NCBI GenBank assembly: GCA_963731035.1
Contig: CAVSUY010000001.1
Location: 46,572 to 110,571 of the forward strand
Length of the DNA stretch: 64,000 bases
Direction: 5' to 3'
DNA from: JAANXG01 sp963731035
GTDB taxonomy: Bacteria > Pseudomonadota > Gammaproteobacteria > Arenicellales > JAANXG01
Shown: positions 44,390 through 52,643 of the stretch, piece after piece
Numbering within the stretch: the stretch's first letter is position 1
How the letters are laid out: each line of letters opens with the position of its first letter
The notes under the pieces: generated by a model
Databases searched by the model: none
What the model was told of the DNA's origin: nothing
What the model saw: only the letters and a program-made list of their open reading frames with translations
Made by a program: the position numbers and the translations under genes

Positions 44390-46897
44390 TCAGGCGGCTT
44401 CGTCGCCTTCCCCGCCTTCGGTCCGGGCACCTTCCTCTTTTTCTCCGGGATTCGTTTCGCCGGTTCCCGAGCGGAGTGTGGAGTGCGGCGGGAAATGGTC
44501 GACCGCGATGACCTTCAGGGATGCCTCCCGCGCGGCCAGCAAGGCATCGGCTTCCTGGCGGGACACCAGCTCCTCTTCGACCAGTTCATCGACCCAGTTC
44601 TTGAAGCCATAGTTCGGCCCGTCCTCGAAACGATGTCCCTGGTTGCGCAGCTTCTTCAGCAAAGGCTCCGTCTCGAGCACTTTGCGCAGCGCGTCCTCCA
44701 GGCAGCCGATGACATCGTCGGGTCGGTCGTCCAGGTACATACCGGCGGTCAACCGGTCGCGCGTGTCGGAAGGCTCGAGCAGCAGGTCCGCGACCCGGTG
44801 GTTGAGCCTGTCACCGGCCTCGCGCCGGCGCCGGCCGAGGGGGAAGACGACGCCTCGCAACAGGATTCCCAGCGTCCGGACGGGGAAATTGCGCAGTACC
44901 CCGTCCAGCGCTTCCTGTACCCCGTACAGGCAGTGCTGGCAGGCCCATTCCACGAGGGGCCGGTCGGCCTCCGGCTCGCCGTGGTCTTTGAACCGTTTGA
45001 GGGACGCGGTACCCAGATACATGTAACTGAGGGCATCGCCGAAACGCGCCGACAGGCTTTCCTTGCGTTTCAGCTCGCCGCCGAGAATCAGCAGAGTAAT
45101 ATCCGCCAGCACGGCGAACGAAGCGCTGTAGCGGGCAAACCGGCGGTAGTAGCCACCCATGGCGCCGCGATCGCCGCCGGGCGCCAGCAACGACCCGCTC
45201 AGGCCGTACACCACGGACCTGATGCCGTTCATCACCGTATAGCCGATGTGGGCGGTCAGGGTCCGGTCGAACTCGTCCCGGACCGAATCGTCGATCTCGG
45301 CCTGAGCGTACCTGATCTCATCCAGCAGGTAGGGATGACAGCGCATCGCCCCCTGGCCGAAGATGATCATGCTGCGGGTCAGTATGTTGGCCCCCTCGAC
45401 GGTGATGGCGATCGGCAGCTCCGTATAGGCCTGGGCCAGGTAGTTGGCCGGTCCGCGGCAGATTCCGCGGCCGCCGTGCACGTCCATGGCGTGGTTGACC
45501 ACAGCCCGGGCGCTCTCTGTCACGTGGTATTTCAAGATAGCCGTGATCACGCTGGGTTTCTCCCCCAGCTTCAACGCCGAAGTCGTCAGCAGCCTCCCGG
45601 CATCCATCATGTAGGTGAGTCCGCCGATGCGCGCCAAGGCCTCTTGCACACCCTCGAACTTGCCGATGGGGATGCCAAACTGCTCGCGGACACGGGCATA
45701 GGCTCCGGTGGTGCGGGCACACAGCTTCGCCGCCGCGGTGCCCGACGCGGGCAGAGAGATCGCCCGCCCGACGGCCAGGGATTCCATCAGCATGCGCCAG
45801 CCCCTGCCCACCCAGGCCTGCCCCCCGATTACGAGGCTCAACGGGATGAACACGTCGCTGCCGAAATTGGGCCCGTTCTGGAACGCCGCATCCATGGGGT
45901 AGTGGCGCTCCCCGATCCGGATACCCTCGAGATCCGTCGGCACCAGGGCACAGGTGATGCCCAGGTAATCCTGGTCGCCGATCAAGTGGTCCGGGTCGTA
46001 AGCCTTGAACGCGAGTCCCAGCAGGGTCGCCACCGGTCCGAGGGTGATGTAGCGCTTCTCCCAGTTCAGGCGCAGCCCCAGGACTTCTTGCCCTTTGTAC
46101 TCGCCCCTGCAGACCACGCCATGATCGGGAATCGAGCCGGCGTCGGAACCCGCTTCCGGGTTGGTGAGCCCGAAGCACGGGATCTCCTCGCCTGTGGCCA
46201 GACGCGGAAGGTAGTAATCCTTCTGCTCCTGGGTGCCGTAGTTCAGCAGCAGCTCCGCCGGGCCGAGCGAGTTGGGCACCATGACGGTGACCGCCGCGGT
46301 GCCGCTGCGGGTGCCTACCTTCATCACAATTGCCGAGTTCGCCTCAGGAGAGAACTCGAGACCGCCATACTTCTTCGGGATGTTGATTGCCCAGAACTTC
46401 TCCCCGGCCATGAAACTCCAGACCTCCTCCGGCAGGTCCTTCAGCTCCCCGGCAATCTTCCAGTCGTCCAACATCGCGCAAAGCCGCTCAACCGGCCCGT
46501 CCAGATACGCCTGCTCCTCCTCGGACAAGCCCGGCGCGGGTACGTCGAGCAGCTTGTCGAAGTCGGGGTTTCCGCGGAACAGGTCGGCCTCCCACCACGT
46601 GGTACCCGCTTCGATCGCTTCACGCTCGGTTTCGGATATGGGAGGCAGTACCCTGTGTATATATTCCAGCATCGGCGTGCTGAGATAGCGGCGGCGCAGG
46701 GGTTCGGCATTGAACAACGCCATAACCGCGAAGGCCACCCACAGCACCACCGCCAGCAGGCCGGGCAAGACGCCGGTCGCGGTCAACACAAGCAGGCCCA
46801 CACCGAACGCCACGGTCCAGGTTAGCAACGAAAGACGCAGCCGCGTCGCGGCGTACAAGGCGGCGAACAGGATGATGAGGCTGGCGATCCAGGACAT
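44390..46897 (-). CDS. fadE: acyl-CoA dehydrogenase FadE
   Basis: An 835-residue membrane-associated acyl-CoA dehydrogenase of the E. coli FadE type, catalysing the first step of beta-oxidation. The N-terminus has three hydrophobic segments (residues 3-20, 25-45, 48-65). The dehydrogenase core includes ETEREAIEAGTTWWEADLFRG, CFGLTNPEAGSDAGSIPDHG, YITLGPVATLLGLAFKA and the flavin region AIKYHVTE-like ILKYHVTESARAVVNHAMDVHGG (shown in part). The domain order and length match. It starts 13 bp after the TetR gene and is the second gene of a five-gene minus-strand set. Confidence 0.94.
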   Translation of the reverse strand: MSWIASLIILFAALYAATRLRLSLLTWTVAFGVGLLVLTATGVLPGLLAVVLWVAFAVMALFNAEPLRRRYLSTPMLEYIHRVLPPISETEREAIEAGTTWWEADLFRGNPDFDKLLDVPAPGLSEEEQAYLDGPVERLCAMLDDWKIAGELKDLPEEVWSFMAGEKFWAINIPKKYGGLEFSPEANSAIVMKVGTRSGTAAVTVMVPNSLGPAELLLNYGTQEQKDYYLPRLATGEEIPCFGLTNPEAGSDAGSIPDHGVVCRGEYKGQEVLGLRLNWEKRYITLGPVATLLGLAFKAYDPDHLIGDQDYLGITCALVPTDLEGIRIGERHYPMDAAFQNGPNFGSDVFIPLSLVIGGQAWVGRGWRMLMESLAVGRAISLPASGTAAAKLCARTTGAYARVREQFGIPIGKFEGVQEALARIGGLTYMMDAGRLLTTSALKLGEKPSVITAILKYHVTESARAVVNHAMDVHGGRGICRGPANYLAQAYTELPIAITVEGANILTRSMIIFGQGAMRCHPYLLDEIRYAQAEIDDSVRDEFDRTLTAHIGYTVMNGIRSVVYGLSGSLLAPGGDRGAMGGYYRRFARYSASFAVLADITLLILGGELKRKESLSARFGDALSYMYLGTASLKRFKDHGEPEADRPLVEWACQHCLYGVQEALDGVLRNFPVRTLGILLRGVVFPLGRRRREAGDRLNHRVADLLLEPSDTRDRLTAGMYLDDRPDDVIGCLEDALRKVLETEPLLKKLRNQGHRFEDGPNYGFKNWVDELVEEELVSRQEADALLAAREASLKVIAVDHFPPHSTLRSGTGETNPGEKEEGARTEGGEGDEAA

Positions 46898-46910
46898 TGA
46901 AATACCTCTG

Positions 46911-47600
46911 TTATGAAGAAGGGCGGACGTGGCCGGCCGCTACCACAAACGGCGTTCGGACGGGCTCCTCGGAAGACGGAGCCCGCATCCCCGCGGCAAG
47001 GAACTCCGTGAGGCGGATCAGCAGACGTTCCTGCTCCGTGGGCTCCGTGAGATTACCGGTGGCGATGAGACGCATCATGTTCGAACCGGACATGCAATAC
47101 GCGAGGGTGCCAACAAGGAAATGCAGCCGCCAGTACAACTCCTCCCCCTCGAGCTCTGGAAGCGCCGCGGAGAAAGCCGGCTTGAAGCGATCGATAACCT
47201 GCTCGGACATCGACCGGACGGCAGCCTGAAGGGTTTCAGAAGGCTCCGTGTAGCTGCGACCCAGCAGGCGGACGAAACGCGCCCCGCCCCCGGGCTCGTC
47301 GCGGCTGAGCTCCAGCGCCGGACCGACGAACGCCTTGATGAGCCCGGCAAGGGGAATGGCGGCACCGTGCTCCTGTTCCAGGATACACAATCGCCGCAGT
47401 CGCTCTTCGTTCATTGGCGACAGGCGCCGCTCGAAGATCGCGCGCACCAAGCCGTCCTTGGATCCGAAATGGTAATTTACGGCCGCGAGGTTCACCCCGG
47501 CAGCGTTGGTGATGGCTCGCATGGAAGTCGCGCCAAAGCCGTGCCCGGAGAACAACTGCTCCGCGACGTCCAGAATCCGGTCTTTTGTGGATTGCGCCAC
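46911..47600 (-). CDS. TetR-family fatty-acid regulator (PsrA/FadR-like)
   Basis: A 229-residue regulator. The N-terminal HTH reads KDRILDVAEQLFSGHGFGATSMRAITNAAGVNLAAVNYHFGSKDGL (residues 6-51, given in part), followed by an all-helical ligand domain. This N-terminus closely resembles PsrA of pseudomonads, which represses fadBA/fadE and itself and is released by long-chain fatty acids or acyl-CoA. The start is GTG (47600); no ATG in frame lies nearby. fadE follows 13 bp downstream, and a palindrome at 47613-47632 lies immediately upstream of the start, consistent with autorepression of the whole set. Confidence 0.87.
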   Translation of the reverse strand: MAQSTKDRILDVAEQLFSGHGFGATSMRAITNAAGVNLAAVNYHFGSKDGLVRAIFERRLSPMNEERLRRLCILEQEHGAAIPLAGLIKAFVGPALELSRDEPGGGARFVRLLGRSYTEPSETLQAAVRSMSEQVIDRFKPAFSAALPELEGEELYWRLHFLVGTLAYCMSGSNMMRLIATGNLTEPTEQERLLIRLTEFLAAGMRAPSSEEPVRTPFVVAAGHVRPSS

Positions 47601-47612
47601 GGCTCATCGGCG

Positions 47613-47632
47613 ATTCATACGTTCGTTTGAAT
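47613..47632. promoter_or_regulatory. candidate TetR/PsrA-type operator
   Basis: ATTCATACG-TT-CGTTTGAAT is an inverted repeat with 8 of 9 positions paired, 12 bp upstream of the regulator start codon. Its CGTTTG half resembles the G/CAAAC...GTTTG/C pattern reported for PsrA sites. Position and symmetry suggest autoregulation; binding is inferred. Confidence 0.6.
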
Positions 47633-47697
47633 ATACCTTCACACCCGCGGGGCGTCAAAACCTGCGCGAGGGTGGGAGCCCGCGGGTTCCGGCAGGA

Positions 47698-47898
47698 CTA
47701 CCTGCGGAAGAACCAGAGGACGACCGAGATCACCACGCTGACAATGACCATCGTGGTAATGGGAAAGTAGAACCGGAAGTTGTCGCGCTCGATCGCGATG
47801 TCGCCCGGCAGGCGACCGAGAGGCAGCTTCGACAACCAGGGCCACAGCAACCCGGCGATGACAATCAGCGCACCGATAATGATCAGGGTTCGGCTCAT
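47698..47898 (-). CDS. DUF2905 small membrane protein
   Basis: A 66-residue protein with two transmembrane helices (about residues 4-19 and 45-63) and the conserved link KLPLGRLPGDIAIERDNFRFYFPI of the DUF2905 family. Function unknown. It stands alone between the TetR gene and the DUF1127 gene. Confidence 0.85.
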   Translation of the reverse strand: MSRTLIIIGALIVIAGLLWPWLSKLPLGRLPGDIAIERDNFRFYFPITTMVIVSVVISVVLWFFRR

Positions 47899-47967
47899 AA
47901 GACGGCAATTCTAAGTCCCGCGCCCGCGCCCGGCCACGGTCGGGTAACCGGTGCTCTCGGACTACTG

Positions 47968-48198
47968 CTATTTGCGCCAGAACGGCTTGTACGCTTCCAG
48001 GCGATCCACACCCGCATCCTTCAGCAGCCGTTCGTCCAGAGTGGCGAGCTCCCGGCGGGAGTTGGCACGCAGATGCCACAGCGCGAGGGTGGCGTCGATA
48101 CTGCGAAAACAACCCAGAACCGCGGACCACAGGCGCGTTCCAGGGCCGTTCGCGCGTGGCGCTTCGAGCAGCGCCGAGTCATGGGAATTTTGATGCAT
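47968..48198 (-). CDS. DUF1127 (YjiS-like) small protein
   Basis: A 76-residue protein whose C-terminal half WHLRANSRRELATLDERLLKDAGVDRLEAYKPFWR is the DUF1127 signature (short Arg-rich helical motif, thought to aid RNA or protein contacts). GGAGCG precedes the ATG. It is divergent from the MocR-type regulator and might be its target. Confidence 0.85.
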   Translation of the reverse strand: MHQNSHDSALLEAPRANGPGTRLWSAVLGCFRSIDATLALWHLRANSRRELATLDERLLKDAGVDRLEAYKPFWRK

Positions 48199-48243
48199 TG
48201 TTGCGCTCCGCTTGTTTCACCGTCACTCAGCCTAAACATTGAT

Positions 48244-48258
48244 CTGTAATGTATACAG
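48244..48258. promoter_or_regulatory. palindromic site in divergent promoter region
   Basis: CTGTA-ATGTA-TACAG lies in the 104-bp AT-rich gap between the DUF1127 gene and the divergent MocR-type regulator, and the half TACAG recurs at 48260-48264 (ATACAG). It is a reasonable binding site for the GntR/MocR regulator encoded next to it; this is inference. Confidence 0.45.
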
Positions 48259-48302
48259 ATACAGAAATTGAAAAATTGACAATAACAGTTTAGGCTCCAC
48301 TC

Positions 48303-49742
48303 GTGAGCGAGACGACCTATCCGAGCGAGTCGCCGTTGTACGACCGGGTAGCACGGGTGGTGCGCGGGATGATTGACAAAGGCAGCCTGCGGCCCGGGCA
48401 GCGGGTACCGTCGTTGCGCAGCATGAGCAGGCAGTTGAAGGTGAGCATCACGACGGTGCTGGAGGCCTACTCCCATCTCGAGGACGAGGGAATGATCCGG
48501 GCTCAACCCCGGTCCGGATACTTCGTGACCCAGCGCGCGGCGGTCAGGATCCCCGCGCCGCGCCGCAGCCGATCGCAGAGGGCGCCCCGCAGAGTGAAGG
48601 TAGGCGACGCGGTGCACGCCATATTCAGCCTCGCCAACCGCGATGATGTGGTCGCCCTGGGTATCGCCAACCCCTCTCCCGAGCTGCTGCCCACGCGGAC
48701 CCTCAGCCGGCTGGTGCGAAACATTGCCGGCCGGTCCTCCCGGCAAGCCGTGGACTATTGCTTTCCACCCGGGGACCCCCTGCTGCGCAGGGAAATCGCG
48801 ATAAGGTCTTCCGGCATCGAAGGCGCGGTATCCCCGGATGACATCGTGATCACCAGCGGCGCCACGGAAGCCCTGATGACCAGCTTGACCGCAGTGGCCG
48901 GCGCGGGTGACGTGATAGCGGTCGAATCACCCGCTTACTTCATGCTGCTGCAGATGATAGAGAGCCTCGGCATGCTCGCCCTGGAGATCGCCACCGACCC
49001 CGCCACCGGCATGTGCGTGGATGACCTGCACCGGGCCGTCCACCAGATCGATGTCAAGGCGGTGATATCCAACGCCAACTTCCACAACCCCACTGGCAGC
49101 CTGATGCCCGACGAGGAAAAGAGACGCATGGTACGGACACTGGCCGAGCGGCATATTCCTCTCATCGAGGACGATATCTACGGCGACCTGTATTTCGGCG
49201 AGGAACGGCCCCGAACCCTGAAGTCGTTCGATACCAGCGGCAACGTCCTGCTGTGCTCGTCCTTTTCCAAGACCGTTGCACCGGGATACCGCGTGGGCTG
49301 GGTTGTACCCGGAAAATATCAGGACGAAGTGATGGAGAAGAAGCAACTGGTGAGCTCGGCGACGGCATCGTTACCGCAGATGACGATGGCGGAGTTCCTG
49401 CGCAGCGGTGGCTACGACCGTAACCTGGCGGCCCTTCGCCGGCACTATGCCGAGCAGGTCCGGCAAATGCGCGGCGTGGTGGCGGAAAGTTTTCCGGATG
49501 GCACCCGGGTGTCCGAGCCATTCGGCGGCTTCGTGCTGTGGGTCGAACTGCCGCCGGGAACGGATTCCTGGGAGCTGTTCAACCGGGCCATGGAACAGCG
49601 CATCAGCATTACGCCGGGAATGTTGTTTTCCTCGTCCGGCAAGTACCGGAACTTCGTTCGCCTGAGCGCCGGCCAACCCTGGAGTCCGCGCGTGGAGGAA
49701 GCGGTGCGCACCGTCGGCCGCCTGGCAGCGGACGCGCAATGA
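48303..49742 (+). CDS. MocR-type PLP-dependent transcriptional regulator
   Basis: A 479-residue fusion of an N-terminal GntR winged helix (VRGMIDKGSLRPGQRVPSLRSMSRQLKVSITTVLEAY, residues about 20-56, shown in part) with a class I aminotransferase-like domain. The latter has ITSGATEALM, VISNANFHNPTG, IEDDIYGDLYF and the PLP lysine in CSSFSKTVAPGYRVGW. This is the MocR/PdxR-like group, which senses a PLP adduct. The start is GTG with no clear ribosome-binding site. The likely target is the divergent DUF1127 gene or itself. Confidence 0.88.
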   Translation: MSETTYPSESPLYDRVARVVRGMIDKGSLRPGQRVPSLRSMSRQLKVSITTVLEAYSHLEDEGMIRAQPRSGYFVTQRAAVRIPAPRRSRSQRAPRRVKVGDAVHAIFSLANRDDVVALGIANPSPELLPTRTLSRLVRNIAGRSSRQAVDYCFPPGDPLLRREIAIRSSGIEGAVSPDDIVITSGATEALMTSLTAVAGAGDVIAVESPAYFMLLQMIESLGMLALEIATDPATGMCVDDLHRAVHQIDVKAVISNANFHNPTGSLMPDEEKRRMVRTLAERHIPLIEDDIYGDLYFGEERPRTLKSFDTSGNVLLCSSFSKTVAPGYRVGWVVPGKYQDEVMEKKQLVSSATASLPQMTMAEFLRSGGYDRNLAALRRHYAEQVRQMRGVVAESFPDGTRVSEPFGGFVLWVELPPGTDSWELFNRAMEQRISITPGMLFSSSGKYRNFVRLSAGQPWSPRVEEAVRTVGRLAADAQ

Positions 49743-49822
49743 CGCCGGCTCGCGGACGGTGATCCGTGAGAGACCTGCCCCGCTGCGCTACAATACGGCC
49801 CTATTCGAAGCCCGAGTTGCCC

Positions 49823-50848
49823 ATGACCGATCCGAAAGTGACACAGGTGCGAAGCGGCCTGAAGTTCAAGACTCCCCAGGGCTTCAGCGCCATCAAGGAC
49901 GGTATCAAGACCCGCGGGCGGTCCGATCAGTCCGGTCGGTCGACCGATACGGATCGCAAGCCGCCCTGGCTGCGGGCCCGAATCGGCGGCGGCGAGCGCT
50001 ACCGTCAGGTCAAGCGCAACGTCGACGCGCACCGCCTGAGCACCGTGTGCGAGGAGGCGCATTGCCCCAACATCGGCGAGTGCTGGAACAACGGCACCGC
50101 CACCATCATGCTCATGGGGTCGGTATGCACCCGCGCCTGCCGATTCTGCGCGGTCGACACCGGCAACCCCAAAGGGTGGCTGGACGGGGAAGAGCCGGCC
50201 AATACTGCCGAGTCTGTCGAATTGATGGGACTGCGCTACGTGGTTCTGACCTCGGTGGACCGGGACGACCTGCAAGACGGCGGCGCCGCCCACTACGCCG
50301 AGTGCATCCGCGCCATCAAAGCGCGCAGCCCGGGCACGGCAGTGGAGGCCTTGACGCCGGACTTCCGCGCTGACCTGGCGGCGGTTGAGCGCGTGGTGGA
50401 CGCCAAACCCGAAGTCTTCGCCCAAAACATCGAGACGGTGCGCCGCCTGACACACGTCGTGCGGGACCCGCGCGCCGGCTACCAGCAGACCCTGGACGTA
50501 CTGGCGCATGCCAAGCGATACCGGCCGGAGGTCCTCACCAAGACCAGCTTGATACTCGGTCTGGGAGAAAACGACCAGGAGATCGCCGAAACCATGGACG
50601 ATCTGCGCGCCATCGGCTGCGATATCCTGACACTCGGCCAATACTTGAGGCCGACGCGCAATCACCTGCCCATCAACCGTTGGGTCACGCCCCGGCAATT
50701 CGAGGAATACCGCCTGTGGGGCCTGGAGAAGGGATTCCTTGAAGTCGCGTCCGGCCCCATGGTGCGCTCTTCCTACCGCGCCGATCGCATCCTGGAGAAG
50801 AACAATCTTGGTCTGACTCGGGAAACAGCGAAATCCGCTGACCCGTAG
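49823..50848 (+). CDS. lipA: lipoyl synthase LipA
   Basis: A radical-SAM enzyme inserting two sulfurs into protein-bound octanoyl groups. From MTDPKVTQVRSGLKF it has 341 residues. The auxiliary cluster cysteines are 76, 81 and 87 (CEEAHCPNIGEC), the radical-SAM cysteines 102, 106 and 109 (CTRACRFC), and the C-terminal RSSY motif that ligates the auxiliary cluster is present (VRSSYRAD). The start at 49823 avoids an N-terminal extension without similarity. No lipB is adjacent. Confidence 0.96.
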   Translation: MTDPKVTQVRSGLKFKTPQGFSAIKDGIKTRGRSDQSGRSTDTDRKPPWLRARIGGGERYRQVKRNVDAHRLSTVCEEAHCPNIGECWNNGTATIMLMGSVCTRACRFCAVDTGNPKGWLDGEEPANTAESVELMGLRYVVLTSVDRDDLQDGGAAHYAECIRAIKARSPGTAVEALTPDFRADLAAVERVVDAKPEVFAQNIETVRRLTHVVRDPRAGYQQTLDVLAHAKRYRPEVLTKTSLILGLGENDQEIAETMDDLRAIGCDILTLGQYLRPTRNHLPINRWVTPRQFEEYRLWGLEKGFLEVASGPMVRSSYRADRILEKNNLGLTRETAKSADP

Positions 50849-50913
50849 GTCGGGATTTTTCCCGACGTATGCCGGCGCCGCCCCAAACGCCGTTGTCGGC
50901 ATGGAATGCCGAC
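50849..50913. terminator. two hairpins between convergent genes
   Basis: Immediately after the lipA stop are GTCGGGA-TTTT-TCCCGAC (50849-50866) and GTCGGCAT-GGA-ATGCCGAC (50895-50913). Neither is followed by a long T run, so they are plausible transcript ends for the convergent pair, or copies of the small TCGGGAT repeat also seen at 3905. Confidence 0.4.
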
Positions 50914-50953
50914 TTATAGGGAGAGCGAACGCGGACCGGCGCTGAACGGACAG

Positions 50954-51496
50954 CTACGAGGACTTGTCGCAGTCGGGGGCGTTCTCGATCGATACGACGG
51001 GGCGGTCGAATATACCCTTCTCTCGGAGGCGCTTGACCGCGGTCCTGAGAAACTCCGCAAACGACGTGTTCGGCTCGTTCTTGCTGACGAAGCTCTTGCG
51101 GTCCACGAAGACCTCCGCATGCTTCAACTCCGACCCGCAGTAGGTTCCCACGGCTTCCACGTACTTGCCGCTGGTTACCGGTTCGCACCCCTCGAACCCC
51201 TGGCGGGATACCTCCACATCGTCGATTCCCTGGTCCTTCAGTATCTGCGCGATGCGGGGTACGGCCACCTGGGGATCCTTGCTGGCGGCGGCGATCCTCG
51301 CCTTGACCTCGGCCGTTTCGTGAGGCGTCAATGCACCTTCATCTATGACCGCGTTGGTATCGGCGAGCTTGCAGTTCTCGTAAACCTCAACGATGACAGC
51401 CTGCGAAGCCCGCGCCAAGGGCGCGGTTATCAACATGAGCGCGACGATAGCGAACAACGGTGCGACGACAGACCCGGTCGGGAAATTCAGATGCAT
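50954..51496 (-). CDS. exported hypothetical protein
   Basis: A 180-residue protein I do not recognise. Starting at MHLNFPTGSVVAPLFAIVALM it has a clear signal peptide with a probable cleavage after ARA (LITAPLARA-SQA). The mature part has four or five cysteines (NCKLAD, GCEPVTSG, TYCGSELK, PDCDKSS), fitting a disulfide-bonded periplasmic protein, and a central helical stretch. An open frame upstream of 51496 shows no similarity. It is convergent with lipA and lies downstream of a phosphoribosyltransferase gene on the same strand. Confidence 0.65.
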   Translation of the reverse strand: MHLNFPTGSVVAPLFAIVALMLITAPLARASQAVIVEVYENCKLADTNAVIDEGALTPHETAEVKARIAAASKDPQVAVPRIAQILKDQGIDDVEVSRQGFEGCEPVTSGKYVEAVGTYCGSELKHAEVFVDRKSFVSKNEPNTSFAEFLRTAVKRLREKGIFDRPVVSIENAPDCDKSS

Positions 51497-51711
51497 CGGC
51501 GATGGATACCAGCGGGATGAGGATGGTGTTGCGGCAAGTATAGAGGCTATCGCGGGAGCATGCACGAGCGGGAATCCGTGCAGCCGCGCATCTTCTCCGA
51601 CAACGGGCCGGATCAAAATCCCGGCGGCTCTAAACCCCCGACTCGCGGCATCGTCGGACCGACCGGAAGGACCCGGGGACGCCCGCAACAACCCTGCCAC
51701 CGTGCACGCCG

Positions 51712-52353
51712 TCAGGAATCGCGCGCTCCGCGCTCGCGGGGCGGCACCTCGGTCGTCGGAGAGAATCCCGACAACTCGTCCAGGATCGGCGCCAGGCCCG
51801 TTTTGTGCCTGCGGATCTCCTCCGGGCTCAGACCGGTCAGCTCATACGGGAGCACGAGCCAGCTGTCGGTCTCGTGTACGTAGAAGTCGGGCACGCGCCC
51901 GGTCCGGTTGCGTTTCGGCTTGTACCACGGCACCGCGACGCGCACCTCCCGGGGCATGTTCCTGCGCATCTTGTACTCGAGGCGATCCATGACCGCCTTG
52001 ACGTTGAGCCCGCTGCTGTAGACGTCATCCACGATTAGGAATCTGTCGTCTGCGTTCATCGTCTCGAACAGGTATTGCAGTCCGTGGACCCGGATCGAGT
52101 CCGCGTTGTCGATAACCTGCTGATACGTGGAGGCTCCGCGGTAGGACGTGCGAATGGAGATGTGATCCGTATTGATCCCGAAGTACTGGAGGCACTCCTG
52201 AACCACGATACCCACGGAACTGCCGCCGCGCCAGATGCCAACCATGAAGTCCGGCTGGAAGCCGCTCTCGACGACCTGCATTCCCAGGCGATATCCATCC
52301 AGAAGCAGGTCCTGCTCCTGTATGAACACCTTGTCTGCGGAGGCGTCTCGCAT
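51712..52353 (-). CDS. phosphoribosyltransferase family protein (paralogue 1)
   Basis: A 213-residue type I PRTase. The PRPP-binding loop is FLIVDDVYSSG (105-115), preceded by VGIWRGGSSVGIVVQECL (38-55), where the RGG turn normally binds pyrophosphate. A C-terminal block VPWYKPKRNRTGRVPDFYVHETDSW is shared with the divergent gene at 52644. It resembles the hypoxanthine/xanthine group, but the substrate is not fixed. The MITE ends only five bases upstream of the ATG, so promoter and part of the ribosome-binding region now come from the element. Confidence 0.8.
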   Translation of the reverse strand: MRDASADKVFIQEQDLLLDGYRLGMQVVESGFQPDFMVGIWRGGSSVGIVVQECLQYFGINTDHISIRTSYRGASTYQQVIDNADSIRVHGLQYLFETMNADDRFLIVDDVYSSGLNVKAVMDRLEYKMRRNMPREVRVAVPWYKPKRNRTGRVPDFYVHETDSWLVLPYELTGLSPEEIRRHKTGLAPILDELSGFSPTTEVPPRERGARDS

Positions 52354-52358
52354 GGCGG

Positions 52359-52575
52359 CTAGTGTACCCCGTCAAACCGTCTGTAACTTATCGGCGGCTT
52401 GCCGATCCGGATTGGATTGTTCGATAGAGCATCGAAAGGGCTCCGCCGGGGGTTTTTTCACCAAGCGAGTATCGGGGAGCGACTGAAAAAGACCCCGGCG
52501 GCGCCCGTCTGCGGATCGGGGCCACCGTCATCCCAGCCTGAAATCATTTGCATCATTTCTGGCGGGGTACACTAG
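52359..52575. mobile_element. MITE copy A with perfect 13-bp terminal inverted repeats
   Basis: The 217-bp element begins CTAGTGTACCCCG (52359-52371) and ends with its exact complement (52563-52575). It contains no gene. The interior has an inverted repeat around CCGGGGGTTTTTTCA / TGAAAAAGACCCCGG (about 52447-52505). A second copy, reversed and lacking one end, is at 11985-12191. The CTAG at each tip may be part of the terminal repeat or a duplicated target. No related transposase is in the window. Confidence 0.85.
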
Positions 52576-52643
52576 TCTATCACGGTGGTTCCGGCGCAGC
52601 GGTGCAGCCGATATACTCGCGCCAAAACGGAGCCGAGGATGAC

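Noticed and set aside
44099..46825. 908-codon plus-strand open frame opposite fadE
   Set aside because: Long only because GC-rich codons of fadE lack stops on the other strand; composition is Arg/Gln/His/Gly-rich with no motif.
50849..50945. Riboswitch or small RNA downstream of lipA
   Set aside because: Only two short independent hairpins are present, without a conserved core; terminator or short repeat is more likely.
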